The notes: generated by a model from the letters alone, not told the origin. Shown: positions 1-9,564, counted from the first letter of the stretch. The stretch is 64,000 nt of DNA from UBA2965 sp036526135 (GCA_036526135.1 DATCZA010000041.1:1-64000); one strand, 5' to 3'. Translations and numbers: made by a program.

Positions 1-159
1 ACCATCCCGCAGAGCCAACAGATCGCCGGAGAGATAGTCATCGTGCATTCGGACACAGGTGTAGCCGTAGTCTGCGAGCACAGCCGCGAGCTTGGCGTAG
101 TTGTAGGACTCTTTCTGCTTGTTGTTAAGGTCCCCGTAGACGACCTTGGTGCGGTTCAT
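1..159 (-). CDS. Small hypothetical protein, truncated by window edge
   Basis: Only the first 53 residues are visible; the gene runs off the left edge. The start ATG (complement of 157-159) has a strong ribosome site, GGGAGGAA, at complement 164-171. The protein begins MNRTKVVYGDLNNKQ and is rich in Tyr, Asp and Lys, with no signal peptide or membrane segment in the visible part. I do not recognise the family. It lies on the island side of the tRNA fragment at 347-404, so it is probably cargo of an integrated element (inference). Confidence 0.6.
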   Translation of the reverse strand, partial: MNRTKVVYGDLNNKQKESYNYAKLAAVLADYGYTCVRMHDDYLSGDLLALRDG

Positions 160-204
160 ACCGTTCCTCCCGCGACAGCCAGCAGTCTAACTTCTTCATG
201 GTGG

Positions 205-221
205 CGCATGAGAATCATGCG
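205..221. promoter_or_regulatory. Perfect 7-bp inverted repeat upstream of the left-edge gene
   Basis: CGCATGA-GAA-TCATGCG is a perfect inverted repeat with a 3-base spacer. It lies about 46 bases upstream of the start codon of the gene on the minus strand. The position and symmetry fit an operator for a dimeric regulator. No regulator gene is visible in the window, so the role is inference. Confidence 0.35.
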
Positions 222-275
222 TCGTTTGGGGTGCTGAGAGTGTACGGAATGCCAGCCAGAACGGGTGGGAAATCA

Positions 276-308
276 GGGTATACCCAGAGGTGTACCTAAT
301 TCGATACC
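276..308. repeat. Cluster of GGTATACC-like palindromes beside the tRNA fragment
   Basis: GGGTATACCC (276-285, perfect palindrome), AGGTGTACCT (288-297, near-palindrome) and a half copy ATACC (304-308) sit 40-70 bases from the tRNA-Ser fragment. Short repeated palindromes next to an attachment core resemble arm-type sites of tyrosine integrases, but operator sites for island genes are equally possible. Confidence 0.3.
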
Positions 309-346
309 TCCCCTGCGCTTGTTGTTTTTACTGGGTTCGCAGTGGT

Positions 347-405
<59 letters not shown>

Positions 406-494
406 TCACCCACTCCTATCGCTCAGGCAAACGCCAGCGTGGTCGCAATCGCACCAGTGATATTTGGCAGCAGCCGGCGCCTGTGACGATCCAA

Positions 495-1325
495 TCACCC
501 AAAATTTCGGTTGCGAATCGCCAGAATGGCGATCGACGGGATCGTGATGGGGAACGCGGCGATCATGAATGCCGCGCCCAGCCAGAACACGATGCGTTCC
601 AGTGGAGACGCCCAGGCGGGCCGGCGCGAGTGCGGAGCGAAGTAGGCGCCCGAATAGAGATGGTCGTAGTTCGAGAACCGCTGATGCATGCGGGCGATCC
701 AGCCGCGCAGCCTCTGCAGGCGCGGGTCTGATTGCAGCGCCGCCACGGGCGGTACGTATATGCTGCAGTGGCACTGAATGATGCCGAACAGCAGGAAGTC
801 CAGCGTGTCGGGCCCGTCGCCGGCGAGGTATGGCTTGCCCGATTCCTCGAGCATCGCCTCGAATGGCAGAAACTGATCGCCAAAATTTTCAGGATCCCTG
901 GGCCGACCCGTTAGAACCGCGGTTCGAATCAGCACGTAGAAATAGAGAGTCACGAAGCTGCGCAGAAAGTTTTTGATCAGGCGTCGGGCAGGTGATGCGT
1001 CCCGGTCTCCGATCACGCTGAAGCCTCCCCAGAACAGCGCTGCGCTGTCGGCTCGATGCAGAACGCCCCGCCAGGCTCCGCGGACCCGCTTCATCTCAAC
1101 CTCAGAGACGGCCGAGAACCCGATCTGCCGAAGGATGTCGGCGGATTCGAGCTGCCAGGACCCTTGATCGATGCTCGCGGCCGGCATCATGACGCCCGAC
1201 TTCCGGAACGTCTCCAGGGGCGGCAGCGTGGTCAGAGCGTGTGGAATCCCCGCGTCGTGCAATCCCAGCAGCACGGCCTGGACCCAGGGAGAGTGATCGG
1301 CTCCGTAGACTTCGACGTGATTCAT
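495..1325 (-). CDS. Glutathione S-transferase-like protein with C-terminal membrane segment
   Basis: 276 residues. The N-terminal part (about 3-80) has a thioredoxin-like GST fold pattern starting HVEVYGADHSPWVQAVLL. The usual catalytic Ser or Cys region reads SPW, so glutathione chemistry is not assured. Residues about 85-230 form the helical C-terminal GST domain. A hydrophobic stretch near residues 245-270 looks like a membrane anchor, which ordinary soluble GSTs lack. It stands alone on the minus strand, next to the island junction. The substrate is unknown. The family call is fairly secure; the membrane anchoring is inferred from hydrophobicity only. Confidence 0.7.
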   Translation of the reverse strand: MNHVEVYGADHSPWVQAVLLGLHDAGIPHALTTLPPLETFRKSGVMMPAASIDQGSWQLESADILRQIGFSAVSEVEMKRVRGAWRGVLHRADSAALFWGGFSVIGDRDASPARRLIKNFLRSFVTLYFYVLIRTAVLTGRPRDPENFGDQFLPFEAMLEESGKPYLAGDGPDTLDFLLFGIIQCHCSIYVPPVAALQSDPRLQRLRGWIARMHQRFSNYDHLYSGAYFAPHSRRPAWASPLERIVFWLGAAFMIAAFPITIPSIAILAIRNRNFG

Positions 1326-1438
1326 CGCGATCAGCTCTGGCTGTGAATCCTGATTTGTGGATGATGACAGAAAGCTAGGCCGTGGCCGATGGTGCTGTTA
1401 CCGAACGAGTAGCCAGGGGGGGATAACCTATCAAGACT

Positions 1439-1945
1439 TTGCTCAAAATTCCGGCAGCCCTGGCCGTCGTCGTGGTCGTCGGCATCGGTGTATTGGCCGC
1501 CATCGCCCGCTCGTCGGACGGTCCCCTGGCGATCTTCCCGGGCGGGGCGTTTTCGAGTGGTGAGCGCTACACCGGCTCCGAGCCGGATTGGGAAGCGCTC
1601 GTGGACGTGGACACTGTTGAATTTCAGTCGCTGGATCCCGTCCGGTCCCGGACGACGTGGATTGCCGTTCACCACGGTCGGATCTTCATACCCAGCGGCT
1701 ACATGACCACCTGGTGGGGTCGAATCTGGAAGCAGTGGCCCATCGAAGCCGAGCGGGACGGGCGCGTGATCCTGCGCGCGGATGGCAAGCTTTACGATCG
1801 GGAGCTCGTTCGCGTCAGTTCGGGGCCCGAGCTCGAGCCTGTTCTGGCTGAGCTGGGCCGCAAGTACGGCGGAGGCCAGGCGTTCCCGATGGACGCCGTG
1901 ACCAACGGTTACCTCTGGATATTCGAGCTCGCACCTCCCCGGTAG
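1439..1945 (+). CDS. Hypothetical single-pass membrane-anchored protein
   Basis: 168 residues from a TTG start; the frame is closed upstream by a TAA at 1424-1426, so the N-terminus must lie within the 15 bases before or at this TTG. A purine-rich AGGGGGG lies at about 1415-1421, rather far from it. Residues about 5-24 are a hydrophobic segment (VVVVVGIGVLAAIA) that acts as a signal anchor. The rest is a soluble domain of about 140 residues with a Trp-rich centre (TTWWGRIWKQWP). I do not recognise a family with confidence. It is monocistronic between the GST gene and the next small membrane protein. Confidence 0.55.
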   Translation: MLKIPAALAVVVVVGIGVLAAIARSSDGPLAIFPGGAFSSGERYTGSEPDWEALVDVDTVEFQSLDPVRSRTTWIAVHHGRIFIPSGYMTTWWGRIWKQWPIEAERDGRVILRADGKLYDRELVRVSSGPELEPVLAELGRKYGGGQAFPMDAVTNGYLWIFELAPPR

Positions 1946-2077
1946 TCGCTGCTTCAGGTCGCGTGTGCCTCACAAGCGAATCGCCTGATAGGATTGGCAT
2001 CCGCGGAGAGCGGACGAAGGCGGGGTTTCAAACCGGTTGAATCCTGCTTGGAGTCGGAGAAGGGAGAAGCGACAAAC

Positions 2078-2533
2078 GTGATCAATTGGGACGCCATCGG
2101 CGCCATCGGTGACTTTCTCGGGTCTATCGGTGTGCTCATTTCACTGATCTACCTGGCAGTCCAGACTCGTGCGGGCGCCGCCGAGACACGGGACGCCAGC
2201 ATTCACTCGGTAATGCAACTCGCCATTCAGTTCCGGGCGGAATCCTACAGCGGCGAGCTGGCGGAGATTCGCATGAAGGCGGCGCTCAACGAGCCGCTCA
2301 CGCCCCTGGAAGTTCTGAAGTTCGAAGGGTATCTGTCGGCACTGTTCGAGCTGAACGAGCTGGTGTTCGTGCAGTATCAGAAGGACAAGCTGGACCCGGA
2401 GTATTTCGAAGCCTGGGAACGTCGCACCAAGGCGGCGATATCGGTACCGCGAATCCAGCAGTTCTGGGCCAAGACCAAGACGGGCTATCGGGGGAGCTTC
2501 GTCGACTACATCGACGAGCTGATGGTCGGCTAG
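2078..2533 (+). CDS. Hypothetical protein with N-terminal membrane helix
   Basis: 151 residues from GTG at 2078, chosen because AGGGAGAAG (2061-2069) sits at the right distance; a longer in-frame reading from 1994 lacks a ribosome site. Residues 5-28 (IGAIGDFLGSIGVLISLIYLA) form one membrane helix of a type common at the N-terminus of uncharacterised proteins in marine gammaproteobacteria (recalled, not searched). The rest is a charged helical domain. Function unknown. It ends 16 bases before the convergent response-regulator gene. Confidence 0.6.
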   Translation: MINWDAIGAIGDFLGSIGVLISLIYLAVQTRAGAAETRDASIHSVMQLAIQFRAESYSGELAEIRMKAALNEPLTPLEVLKFEGYLSALFELNELVFVQYQKDKLDPEYFEAWERRTKAAISVPRIQQFWAKTKTGYRGSFVDYIDELMVG

Positions 2534-2549
2534 TCGGGCTGAACTGCGG

Positions 2550-3026
2550 TCAAACGAAGACGAGCAGCGACTCGGCTTCCTCCTTGGCCGCGTCGAGGGA
2601 GCCGGTCTGGTCCGACAGCAGTTTCTGCAGAAACTGCATGCTCAGGTAATTCTGTATGTGGATCTTCACCCGGGCCTTGACGATGGGCGGGCTGATCGGC
2701 TTGGTGATGTAGTCGACCGCGCCGGCTTCCAGCCCGCGCTCCTCGTTTGCCGTATCGCTCATGCTGGTGACGAAAATCACCGGGATATCCTTGGTCTCCT
2801 CGCTCGCCTTGAGAGCTTCGCAGACCTGGATGCCGTCCATGCCCGGCATGATCATGTCCAGCAGGATGATCTCCGGTGACTGAACCTTGGCGATCTGCAG
2901 GGCCTGCTCGCCGTTCGTGGCGACGCTCAGGGCGTACTCGCCGGCCAGCACGCTGGATAGAATTTTGATGTTGCCGGGTTCATCGTCCACGATGAGCACT
3001 CGGCTTTTCTGATTGTCTGCGTTCAT
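2550..3026 (-). CDS. Single-domain response regulator (CheY-like receiver)
   Basis: 158 residues. A complete receiver domain spans about 8-125: acidic pair DD at 14-15, phospho-acceptor Asp57 in LLDMIMPGMDG, Thr in VTSMS, and Lys109 in ITKPIS. No DNA-binding or enzymatic output domain follows, only a helical tail of about 30 residues. It is divergent from two hybrid kinases that each carry an HPt domain, so it is a natural final phosphate acceptor for them (inference from context). The start ATG has no strong Shine-Dalgarno, but a perfect TATAAT lies 42 bases upstream. Confidence 0.9.
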   Translation of the reverse strand: MNADNQKSRVLIVDDEPGNIKILSSVLAGEYALSVATNGEQALQIAKVQSPEIILLDMIMPGMDGIQVCEALKASEETKDIPVIFVTSMSDTANEERGLEAGAVDYITKPISPPIVKARVKIHIQNYLSMQFLQKLLSDQTGSLDAAKEEAESLLVFV

Positions 3027-3067
3027 CCCCGACTCCAGATTGCCAGCGCCGAAGCTATCACTTCTCG

Positions 3068-3075
3068 ATTATACT
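3068..3075. promoter_or_regulatory. Overlapping divergent -10 elements between regulator and kinase genes
   Basis: The minus strand reads TATAAT (complement 3068-3073) 42 bases before the response-regulator start, and the plus strand reads TATACT (3070-3075) 44 bases before the kinase GTG. The two elements overlap, so polymerases for the two directions would exclude each other. Neither has a convincing -35 hexamer. Confidence 0.35.
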
Positions 3076-3118
3076 GGCGAGCCGAGATCGATAAAGACGA
3101 CGACCGATAGGGCCTTCC

Positions 3119-6100
3119 GTGAACGATGATTCCACCGCGCTGAGTGTCGAAGCGCGCTCCTTTACGCGCATAACCGTTATTAGCGGGTTGCTGTTCGTCA
3201 TTGTCGGGTCCCTCGCCCTGGTTCTCGCGATGCTGTATACGAGCCCGGTGGCCTGGGGGCTGGCGATTTTGATCGACGGCATCCTGCTGCCGTTGTCGTA
3301 TCTCAGCTATCGCTGGGCGAAGCAGGACCGGCGGGAGACGTCGGCGACGGTACTCGCCGTCATCTGGTACGCGATTGCGGTGGGCATGATCATCGTCGGG
3401 GAACGCCTCTACGGCATCCTGCTGGTGACTTCCATCCTGCCGGTTCTCATGAGCCTGCCCTATGTTTCGCAGGTGCTGCTGCGCCGGCTGATCCTCACCT
3501 CGGTGCTCCTGGTGCTGGTGGGCAGCGTGGGCGCTCTGTTTCCGCCGATAATCACGCCCACGGTGCCCGATGACCTCATCGCCTACGTGGAGTCCTTTTC
3601 CACGGCAAGCATCACGATGATGGTGATGCTGGCAATCTGGCAGTCCGCCGGGCGCCTTCGTGCTTCCGCCGACGGCATGCGAGAAGCGATCGCCGCGCTC
3701 AAGGAGTCGGAGAGGGGCCTGGAGACCAAAGTTGAAGCCCGCACGGCCGAGTTGCGGAAGGCGGTCAAGGAAATGGCTGATCTCAACGAGATCGCGATCA
3801 TCGTCAACTCGACCCTCGACCTGGACAAGGTCAAAGACAGCATCTACCAGGGCCTGCAAAACCTGTTTGCCTTCGAGCAGATGGGCGTTTTCCTGGCGGA
3901 CTACGATGAGGAAAAGCTGTACCTGCGCTTGCAGGCGGGTGCCCCGTTTGATCCCGAGCTGTCTCGGATCCTTGTCGAGGAAGGCCTGCCGCTCGATTCG
4001 AGTCACAGCTTTGCAGCCCGATCCGTGGTGAAGAACAGGTCGGTCTTTCTCGGCGCGATAACTGACGAGGGCCTGGCCATGGCTGGTGTTGGGGATCGGC
4101 TCATCTACGAGCACAACCCCATGAAGTCCATCCTGATGTGTCCCCTCGAGATCCAGAACCGGGCCATCGGCTGTATCTACTTCTCCGCCAGCAGAGAAGC
4201 GTTCGAGCTGCACCAGAACGACATCGAGTCCATCGAGCGCTACGTGACCCAGCTGGGCACGGCTCTGCGCAACGCCCAGCTCTTTCAGGAAGCCGAAGAA
4301 GCCCGCGCTGAGGCCGAGGCCGCCAACGAGACCAAGGGGACATTCCTGGCCAACATGAGCCACGAAATCCGCACGCCCATGAACGCCATCATCGGCCTGA
4401 CCGGTCTCTGCCTGGAAACCGAGCTCGACGACAAGCAGGAGGACTACCTGAGAAAGGTCGACGGTGCGGCAAACGCCCTGCGCAGCATCATCGACGACAT
4501 TCTCGACTTCTCCAAGCTGGAAGCGGGCAAGTTCGAGTTCGAGGACATTCCCTTCTCGCTCAACGACGTGCTCGACAACCTCGCCACCATCTGCATGGTG
4601 CGCTGCCAGGACAAGCATCTGGAGCTCGTCTTCCAGCGCGATCCCGGGTTGCCCGACGCTTTGTCGGGTGATCCGACCCGTCTCGGTCAGATTCTCATCA
4701 ACCTGGCCGGCAATGCCATCAAGTTCACCGAGGAGGGCCAGATCGTCATCGAGGCCCGCGAGACCGGCCGCGTTGGCGACAGGGTGAGCATTCGCTTCGA
4801 CGTGCGTGACAGCGGCATCGGCATGAACGAGGAGCAGCTGAGCAGGCTGTTCCAGTCTTTTTCACAGGCCGATGCCACTATCAGTCGTCAGTATGGCGGC
4901 ACTGGCCTTGGCCTTGCCATCTCGCAGCAGCTCAGCGAAGGCCTTGGCGGTCACATCGAGGTCACGAGCGAGCCCGGTGTCGGCAGCAGCTTTCATTTCA
5001 CTCTCGAGTTCGCCGTCGTCGAGGCGCGCGAAGAAGGGGCCGAGCGGGAGGATGCGCCCAGGAACCTCAACGTGCTGGTGGTGGATGACAACGAGCCGTC
5101 CCGGGACATTCTAAGAGAGTATCTGGAATCGTTCGGCTACACGGTGACCTTGGCTGAGAGCGGAGAAGAGGGCCTCGCCCTCATGAAACCCGCGCACGAC
5201 TTCGATCTGGTGTTGCTGGACTGGATGATGCCTGGCATGACGGGCCTGGACGTGGCCCTCGCGATCCGCGAGCAGCCGAGCCCGCCAAAGGTCATCCTGC
5301 TGTCGTCCTGGAACATGCCGAGTACCGAGCATCAGTCCATGGTTGATGCGTTCATGGCGAAACCGGTGAAACCGTCGACCCTGCTCGACACCATCATGCT
5401 CGCCTACGGCAAGCAGGTGGTAAGGCGCAAACGCGGCCTGGGTCGGGGGATGGGCCATGAAGACCTGGCTCCCGTTCGCGGCGCACGGGTGCTCGTGGTG
5501 GATGATTCCGACATCAACCTCCAGATTGCCTGCGAACTGCTGCAGAAGGTGCCCTTCGTGCTCGATACCGCCAGCGATGGCGCGCAGGCGGTGGACAAGG
5601 TGCTGGCCCACCACTACGACTGCGTGCTCATGGATATCCAGATGCCCGGAATGGACGGCTACACCGCCACGGGCATCATTCGCGAGCGTTTCTCGTTCGA
5701 CGAGCTGCCGATCCTCGCCATGACCGCCAACGTGATGGCCGAGGACCGGGCGCGCACCCGCGATGCCGGCATGAATGGCCATGTGGCCAAGCCAGTGGAC
5801 CCTGCCGAGTTGTTCCAGGCGCTGGCCGAGGCCATCCCGGTAGCCGATTACTCCGCCAACCTTCCCGAGGCAGAGGACGCCACTGTCGTGGAGGCGGCGG
5901 CTGCTCCGCAGAACGAGCCGCTGCCGGATTCCCTGCCCGGACTCGAGCTCAAGCAAGGACTTGCCCGGCTTGGAGGCAACGAAGACCTGCTGCTGACGCT
6001 CCTGCGGAACCTGCTGGATGAGTACGCCGATTGCCCTTCCGACCTGCAGCGTTTGCTGGAAACCGGAGATGAAGAAGAGGCGCGCAAGGTCGCACATAAG

Positions 6101-6517
6101 CTCAGGGGCATAGCAAATAACCTCGGGGCCACGGGCATCGGGAAATGCGCCGAGGACATCGAGCGCTGTGTCCTCGACGGGCGGCGGGTGGATCCGGTCC
6201 ATGTGGCGGACCTCCAGGAAGCCCAGCAGGTCCTGGCGACGCAACTCGCTGAGCTGCTGGCGTCGCGAACGACGGGCGGTGGCGTGGGGAACGCAGCCGA
6301 AGATGTCGACGTTGGGGCCGTGCTGTCCGCCCTGAAGTCCGCAATTGCCGCTTTCGACCCCGGTGCTGTAGAGCTCGTCGATCAGCTGCTCGCGGGATGC
6401 GACCCGCAGAGTAACGTCGTGCAGCTGCTCGAAGCGTCCCGTCAGCACCTCGACAACTTCAACTTCACTGACGCGGAGCCGCTGGTGGCGGAAGCGGAGG
6501 CGGCCCTGTTGGCCTGA
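3119..6517 (+). CDS. Hybrid sensor histidine kinase (TM-GAF-HisKA-HATPase-REC-REC-HPt)
   Basis: 1132 residues from GTG at 3119, preceded by ATAGGG. Residues about 15-180 form several membrane helices. A coiled coil (about 180-225) is followed by a GAF-type sensor domain (about 235-395). The HisKA domain has His415 in SHEIRTPMN and is followed by an HATPase domain with N-box GNAIKF. Two receiver domains follow with Asp701 (LLDWMMPGMTG) and Asp839 (LMDIQMPGMDG), then an HPt domain with His993 (AHKLRGIANNLG) and a C-terminal extension of about 80 residues. This is a full internal phosphorelay. It runs two bases before the next, paralogous kinase; the signal is unknown. Confidence 0.93.
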   Translation: MNDDSTALSVEARSFTRITVISGLLFVIVGSLALVLAMLYTSPVAWGLAILIDGILLPLSYLSYRWAKQDRRETSATVLAVIWYAIAVGMIIVGERLYGILLVTSILPVLMSLPYVSQVLLRRLILTSVLLVLVGSVGALFPPIITPTVPDDLIAYVESFSTASITMMVMLAIWQSAGRLRASADGMREAIAALKESERGLETKVEARTAELRKAVKEMADLNEIAIIVNSTLDLDKVKDSIYQGLQNLFAFEQMGVFLADYDEEKLYLRLQAGAPFDPELSRILVEEGLPLDSSHSFAARSVVKNRSVFLGAITDEGLAMAGVGDRLIYEHNPMKSILMCPLEIQNRAIGCIYFSASREAFELHQNDIESIERYVTQLGTALRNAQLFQEAEEARAEAEAANETKGTFLANMSHEIRTPMNAIIGLTGLCLETELDDKQEDYLRKVDGAANALRSIIDDILDFSKLEAGKFEFEDIPFSLNDVLDNLATICMVRCQDKHLELVFQRDPGLPDALSGDPTRLGQILINLAGNAIKFTEEGQIVIEARETGRVGDRVSIRFDVRDSGIGMNEEQLSRLFQSFSQADATISRQYGGTGLGLAISQQLSEGLGGHIEVTSEPGVGSSFHFTLEFAVVEAREEGAEREDAPRNLNVLVVDDNEPSRDILREYLESFGYTVTLAESGEEGLALMKPAHDFDLVLLDWMMPGMTGLDVALAIREQPSPPKVILLSSWNMPSTEHQSMVDAFMAKPVKPSTLLDTIMLAYGKQVVRRKRGLGRGMGHEDLAPVRGARVLVVDDSDINLQIACELLQKVPFVLDTASDGAQAVDKVLAHHYDCVLMDIQMPGMDGYTATGIIRERFSFDELPILAMTANVMAEDRARTRDAGMNGHVAKPVDPAELFQALAEAIPVADYSANLPEAEDATVVEAAAAPQNEPLPDSLPGLELKQGLARLGGNEDLLLTLLRNLLDEYADCPSDLQRLLETGDEEEARKVAHKLRGIANNLGATGIGKCAEDIERCVLDGRRVDPVHVADLQEAQQVLATQLAELLASRTTGGGVGNAAEDVDVGAVLSALKSAIAAFDPGAVELVDQLLAGCDPQSNVVQLLEASRQHLDNFNFTDAEPLVAEAEAALLA

Positions 6518-6519
6518 TC

Positions 6520-9500
6520 ATGAAGCTGCCTCGACGGTGCTGCGCCCTCGTGCTTGTTTTGCTCTCCGCCGGCAACGGTCTGGCCGCTTCGCTGGAATTC
6601 GACGATCTCGGTGAGCCGCGCTCGATAACCGGTGAGTGGCTTTACATGACGGGCGATGACCCTGGTTGGGCTGATCCGGGCCTGGAGGACGGCGGGTGGC
6701 TGCCGGTGACCGTGCCAGGTCCTGGAATCGGCGACCACCCCGACGCGCAGGGAATGGTCTGGTACCGGGTGCACGTCCGTTTCGGTCCGCCGATTGCCGC
6801 CGATCTCGACGCCCGCGCGGCGCTCGGGGTCGCCATTGGCAGCGTGGAGAGCGCCTACGAGATATACGCCGGCGGGCGTCTGCTTGGTGGCATGGGCAAG
6901 CTGCCGCCGGAACCGGTCGCGCACTTCGATCAGCACGGGATTTACCCGATTCCCTTGGATGCCGTCGATGCCGACGGAAATCTGGTGCTCGCTCTGCGCG
7001 TCTGGCGCCATGAGAGGGCCGCCTCGAGATCAGAACTCGGGCACTTCGCCGGGCCGTTCCGCGTCGGCAGTATCGGAGACCTTCGCGCCGAGGCGGTGTT
7101 GGCAGCGATCATTCCCAACGTTCTGCTGGCGGGCGTCTACCTGATGGTCGGCCTGTATCACCTGTTCGTTGCCCGGCGGAACCCGAGCATGCGGGAGTTC
7201 TTCTGGTTCGGATGGATGGCGCTGATACTCGCGGCGTACTCGGTCGAGACCAGCCAGTGGAAGTACACGATCGATCTTCCCTTCCTGGTGCACAAGAAGA
7301 TCGAGTACGTGGTGCTCTATCTGGGACCGGTGGTCATGACCGAGACGTTCGCTCGGATCGCCGCTGTACGTCTCAACATCTTCTGGCGCGTGATTCAGGC
7401 CGTATTTGTTGGATACGCGGCGCTCGTGCTGCTGATTCCCAACATCGACATCCACTACCTGACGCTGACCTCCTTTCAGTACCTGGCCGCGATCTGGACG
7501 CTCGGAATCGTCGGCCTGATGGGGTGGCACGCGTTCAAGGGCAATCGGGAAGCCCGTTCCATATCGGGCTTGATGATCCTGTTTTTCTTTGCCGTGCTCA
7601 CCGACGTCATCCTGGACATCAAGCTGCTCGGTGCGAACAACCTGCTCCACCTCATGTTTGCCCTGGTCGTCCTCCTGATGGCGGTGCTGATGGCGAACCG
7701 GTACACGGCCACGCTGGCAAAGCTGGAACGAACCGTAGAAGACCATACCGCCGACCTGCGGGAGGCCAATCTGCGCTTGGAGCGGGCGTCGGCGGCCAAA
7801 AGCCAGTTCCTCGCCAACATGAGCCACGAGTTGCGTACCCCCATGAACGCCATCATCGGACTCACCCACCTGGGGCTGAAGACCGAGCTTTCAGACCAGC
7901 AGCGCGAGTATCTAACCACGGTCGATCATTCCGCTCAGGGTCTGCTCGGCATCATCGAGAGCATTCTCGATTTCTCGGATCTGGACGGCGGCGAGGTAAC
8001 GCTCGATGAGCAGGTGTTCAACATAGCCGACGTGCTGGAGCGGCAGGCGGCCATCGCTGGCCCTGCGGCGCAGGAAAAGGGGCTCGACCTTCAGTTTCAT
8101 GGGGCGGCGAACCTTCCCGTTGCGCTGGTGGGCGACCCCCGGCGGCTGGGCCAGGTGCTGGCCGTCTTCATCGGCAATGCCATCAAGTTTACGGATCGGG
8201 GCAGCATCCGTGTTGAGGTCGGCCTTGCGTCCGCAACCGACGACACCGCCAGCCTTGAATTCAGCGTCACGGACTCGGGGCCGGGCATGAGCGCCGAGGA
8301 GCAAAAGCATCTGTTCGATCCGTTTTCCCAGGCGGACGAGAGCCATACGCGGACCCACGGAGGCACAGGGTTAGGTCTGGCTGTCGCGTCGAAGCTAGCG
8401 GCGCTCATGGATGCGCGCATCGACGTCAGCAGCGAACCGGGCCGGGGCAGCACGTTTTCGCTTGTGCTGACGCTGCCCCTGGCAACTGACGATGCTGGTG
8501 ACGGGCCGGATTCGGGTACCGACGCGGTGCTCGATCTGGGCCCGATTCGGGGCGCCCGGGTGCTCCTCGTGGATGACTCGGAGATCAACCTTCAGGTGGC
8601 CTCGGAGATTCTTCGCCAGATTCCGGTTCGGGTGGAGGTGGCCCACGACGGCCAGGAAGCCGTGACCATGACCGAGAGCCACCATTACGACTGCGTGCTG
8701 ATGGACGTGCAGATGCCGGTTATGGACGGTTACGCCGCCACGGAAGCGATCCGTGCCGGGCCGCTCGGCGAGGATCTGCCGATACTGGCCATGACGGCCA
8801 ACGTCGCACCCGAGGACCAGGCCAGGGCGAAAGCCGCCGGGATGAACGCGCACATCGCGAAACCCATCGATCCCGACAGGCTTTTCCGGGAGCTGCTGAC
8901 CTGGATCGAGCCGGGGGAAAGGGAACCCATTGAGCCGGAGCTGGCCGCCGAGCCCGCCTCCCTCGCTGAGCTCCCGGACGAGTTGCCCGGCATTCGGGTC
9001 GGCGAAGGCCTTGCCCGCGTCGGAGGGAACGTCGATCTGTACGTCTCGCTGTTGAAAGATCTCGCCAGAGACTATGCCGACTGCCACACGCAGCTCGGCG
9101 AGCTGCTTGGCGCTGGCGCAACGCAGGAAGCGGCCGCGCTCGCCCACAAGCTCAAGGGCATCGCCAACAACCTCGGTGTGGTAGGCGTCGGGACCCAGGC
9201 AGCGGCGTTGGAGTCTGCCCTGCGATCCGCCGAGCCCGTATCGGAATCAGCGCTGCAGAATTTGGCTGAAGCGCTGGCAGAATCCTCCACGGCCATCGAG
9301 CAACTCGTGGCATTGCAGTCCGCGGCGGAAGGCGGTGGCGAAGAGTCTGGCGGGAATTCGCTGGAGCTCCTGGACCGCCTCGAAAAGGAAATTGGCGAGA
9401 ACGATCCGGCAGCCTCTGACACCGCCGAGGAACTCCTCAAGAGCCTCGAGGCGGACTCTGCCGCGGTCACGGCGGCCACCGCCGCTCGGGATGCCCTGGA

Positions 9501-9564
9501 GCTGTTCGACTTTGCCGGTGCCGGCGAGCAGCTGGACCAGATTCGCGCGGGTCTTGGATCCTGA
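6520..9564 (+). CDS. Hybrid sensor histidine kinase with periplasmic sensor and 7TM region
   Basis: 1014 residues. A signal peptide (1-23) is followed by a periplasmic beta-sandwich domain (about 25-180, with EWLYMTGDDPGW) and about seven membrane helices (about 185-390), the layout of 7TMR-DISM sensors that often bind carbohydrate-like ligands. His436 (SHELRTPMN) marks HisKA, followed by HATPase, one receiver (Asp729, LMDVQMPVMDG) and an HPt domain (His876, AHKLKGIANNLG). The C-terminal extension after HPt resembles that of the upstream kinase, so the two cytoplasmic parts look like a tandem duplication with swapped sensors. It starts two bases after the upstream stop, hence one operon. Confidence 0.93.
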   Translation: MKLPRRCCALVLVLLSAGNGLAASLEFDDLGEPRSITGEWLYMTGDDPGWADPGLEDGGWLPVTVPGPGIGDHPDAQGMVWYRVHVRFGPPIAADLDARAALGVAIGSVESAYEIYAGGRLLGGMGKLPPEPVAHFDQHGIYPIPLDAVDADGNLVLALRVWRHERAASRSELGHFAGPFRVGSIGDLRAEAVLAAIIPNVLLAGVYLMVGLYHLFVARRNPSMREFFWFGWMALILAAYSVETSQWKYTIDLPFLVHKKIEYVVLYLGPVVMTETFARIAAVRLNIFWRVIQAVFVGYAALVLLIPNIDIHYLTLTSFQYLAAIWTLGIVGLMGWHAFKGNREARSISGLMILFFFAVLTDVILDIKLLGANNLLHLMFALVVLLMAVLMANRYTATLAKLERTVEDHTADLREANLRLERASAAKSQFLANMSHELRTPMNAIIGLTHLGLKTELSDQQREYLTTVDHSAQGLLGIIESILDFSDLDGGEVTLDEQVFNIADVLERQAAIAGPAAQEKGLDLQFHGAANLPVALVGDPRRLGQVLAVFIGNAIKFTDRGSIRVEVGLASATDDTASLEFSVTDSGPGMSAEEQKHLFDPFSQADESHTRTHGGTGLGLAVASKLAALMDARIDVSSEPGRGSTFSLVLTLPLATDDAGDGPDSGTDAVLDLGPIRGARVLLVDDSEINLQVASEILRQIPVRVEVAHDGQEAVTMTESHHYDCVLMDVQMPVMDGYAATEAIRAGPLGEDLPILAMTANVAPEDQARAKAAGMNAHIAKPIDPDRLFRELLTWIEPGEREPIEPELAAEPASLAELPDELPGIRVGEGLARVGGNVDLYVSLLKDLARDYADCHTQLGELLGAGATQEAAALAHKLKGIANNLGVVGVGTQAAALESALRSAEPVSESALQNLAEALAESSTAIEQLVALQSAAEGGGEESGGNSLELLDRLEKEIGENDPAASDTAEELLKSLEADSAAVTAATAARDALELFDFAGAGEQLDQIRAGLGS

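Noticed and set aside
3023..4618. 531-residue open frame antisense to the first hybrid kinase
   Set aside because: It lies within a clearly coding plus-strand frame; GC-rich genes commonly leave long open antisense frames. The composition (His, Gln, Arg rich) is that of a shadow frame.
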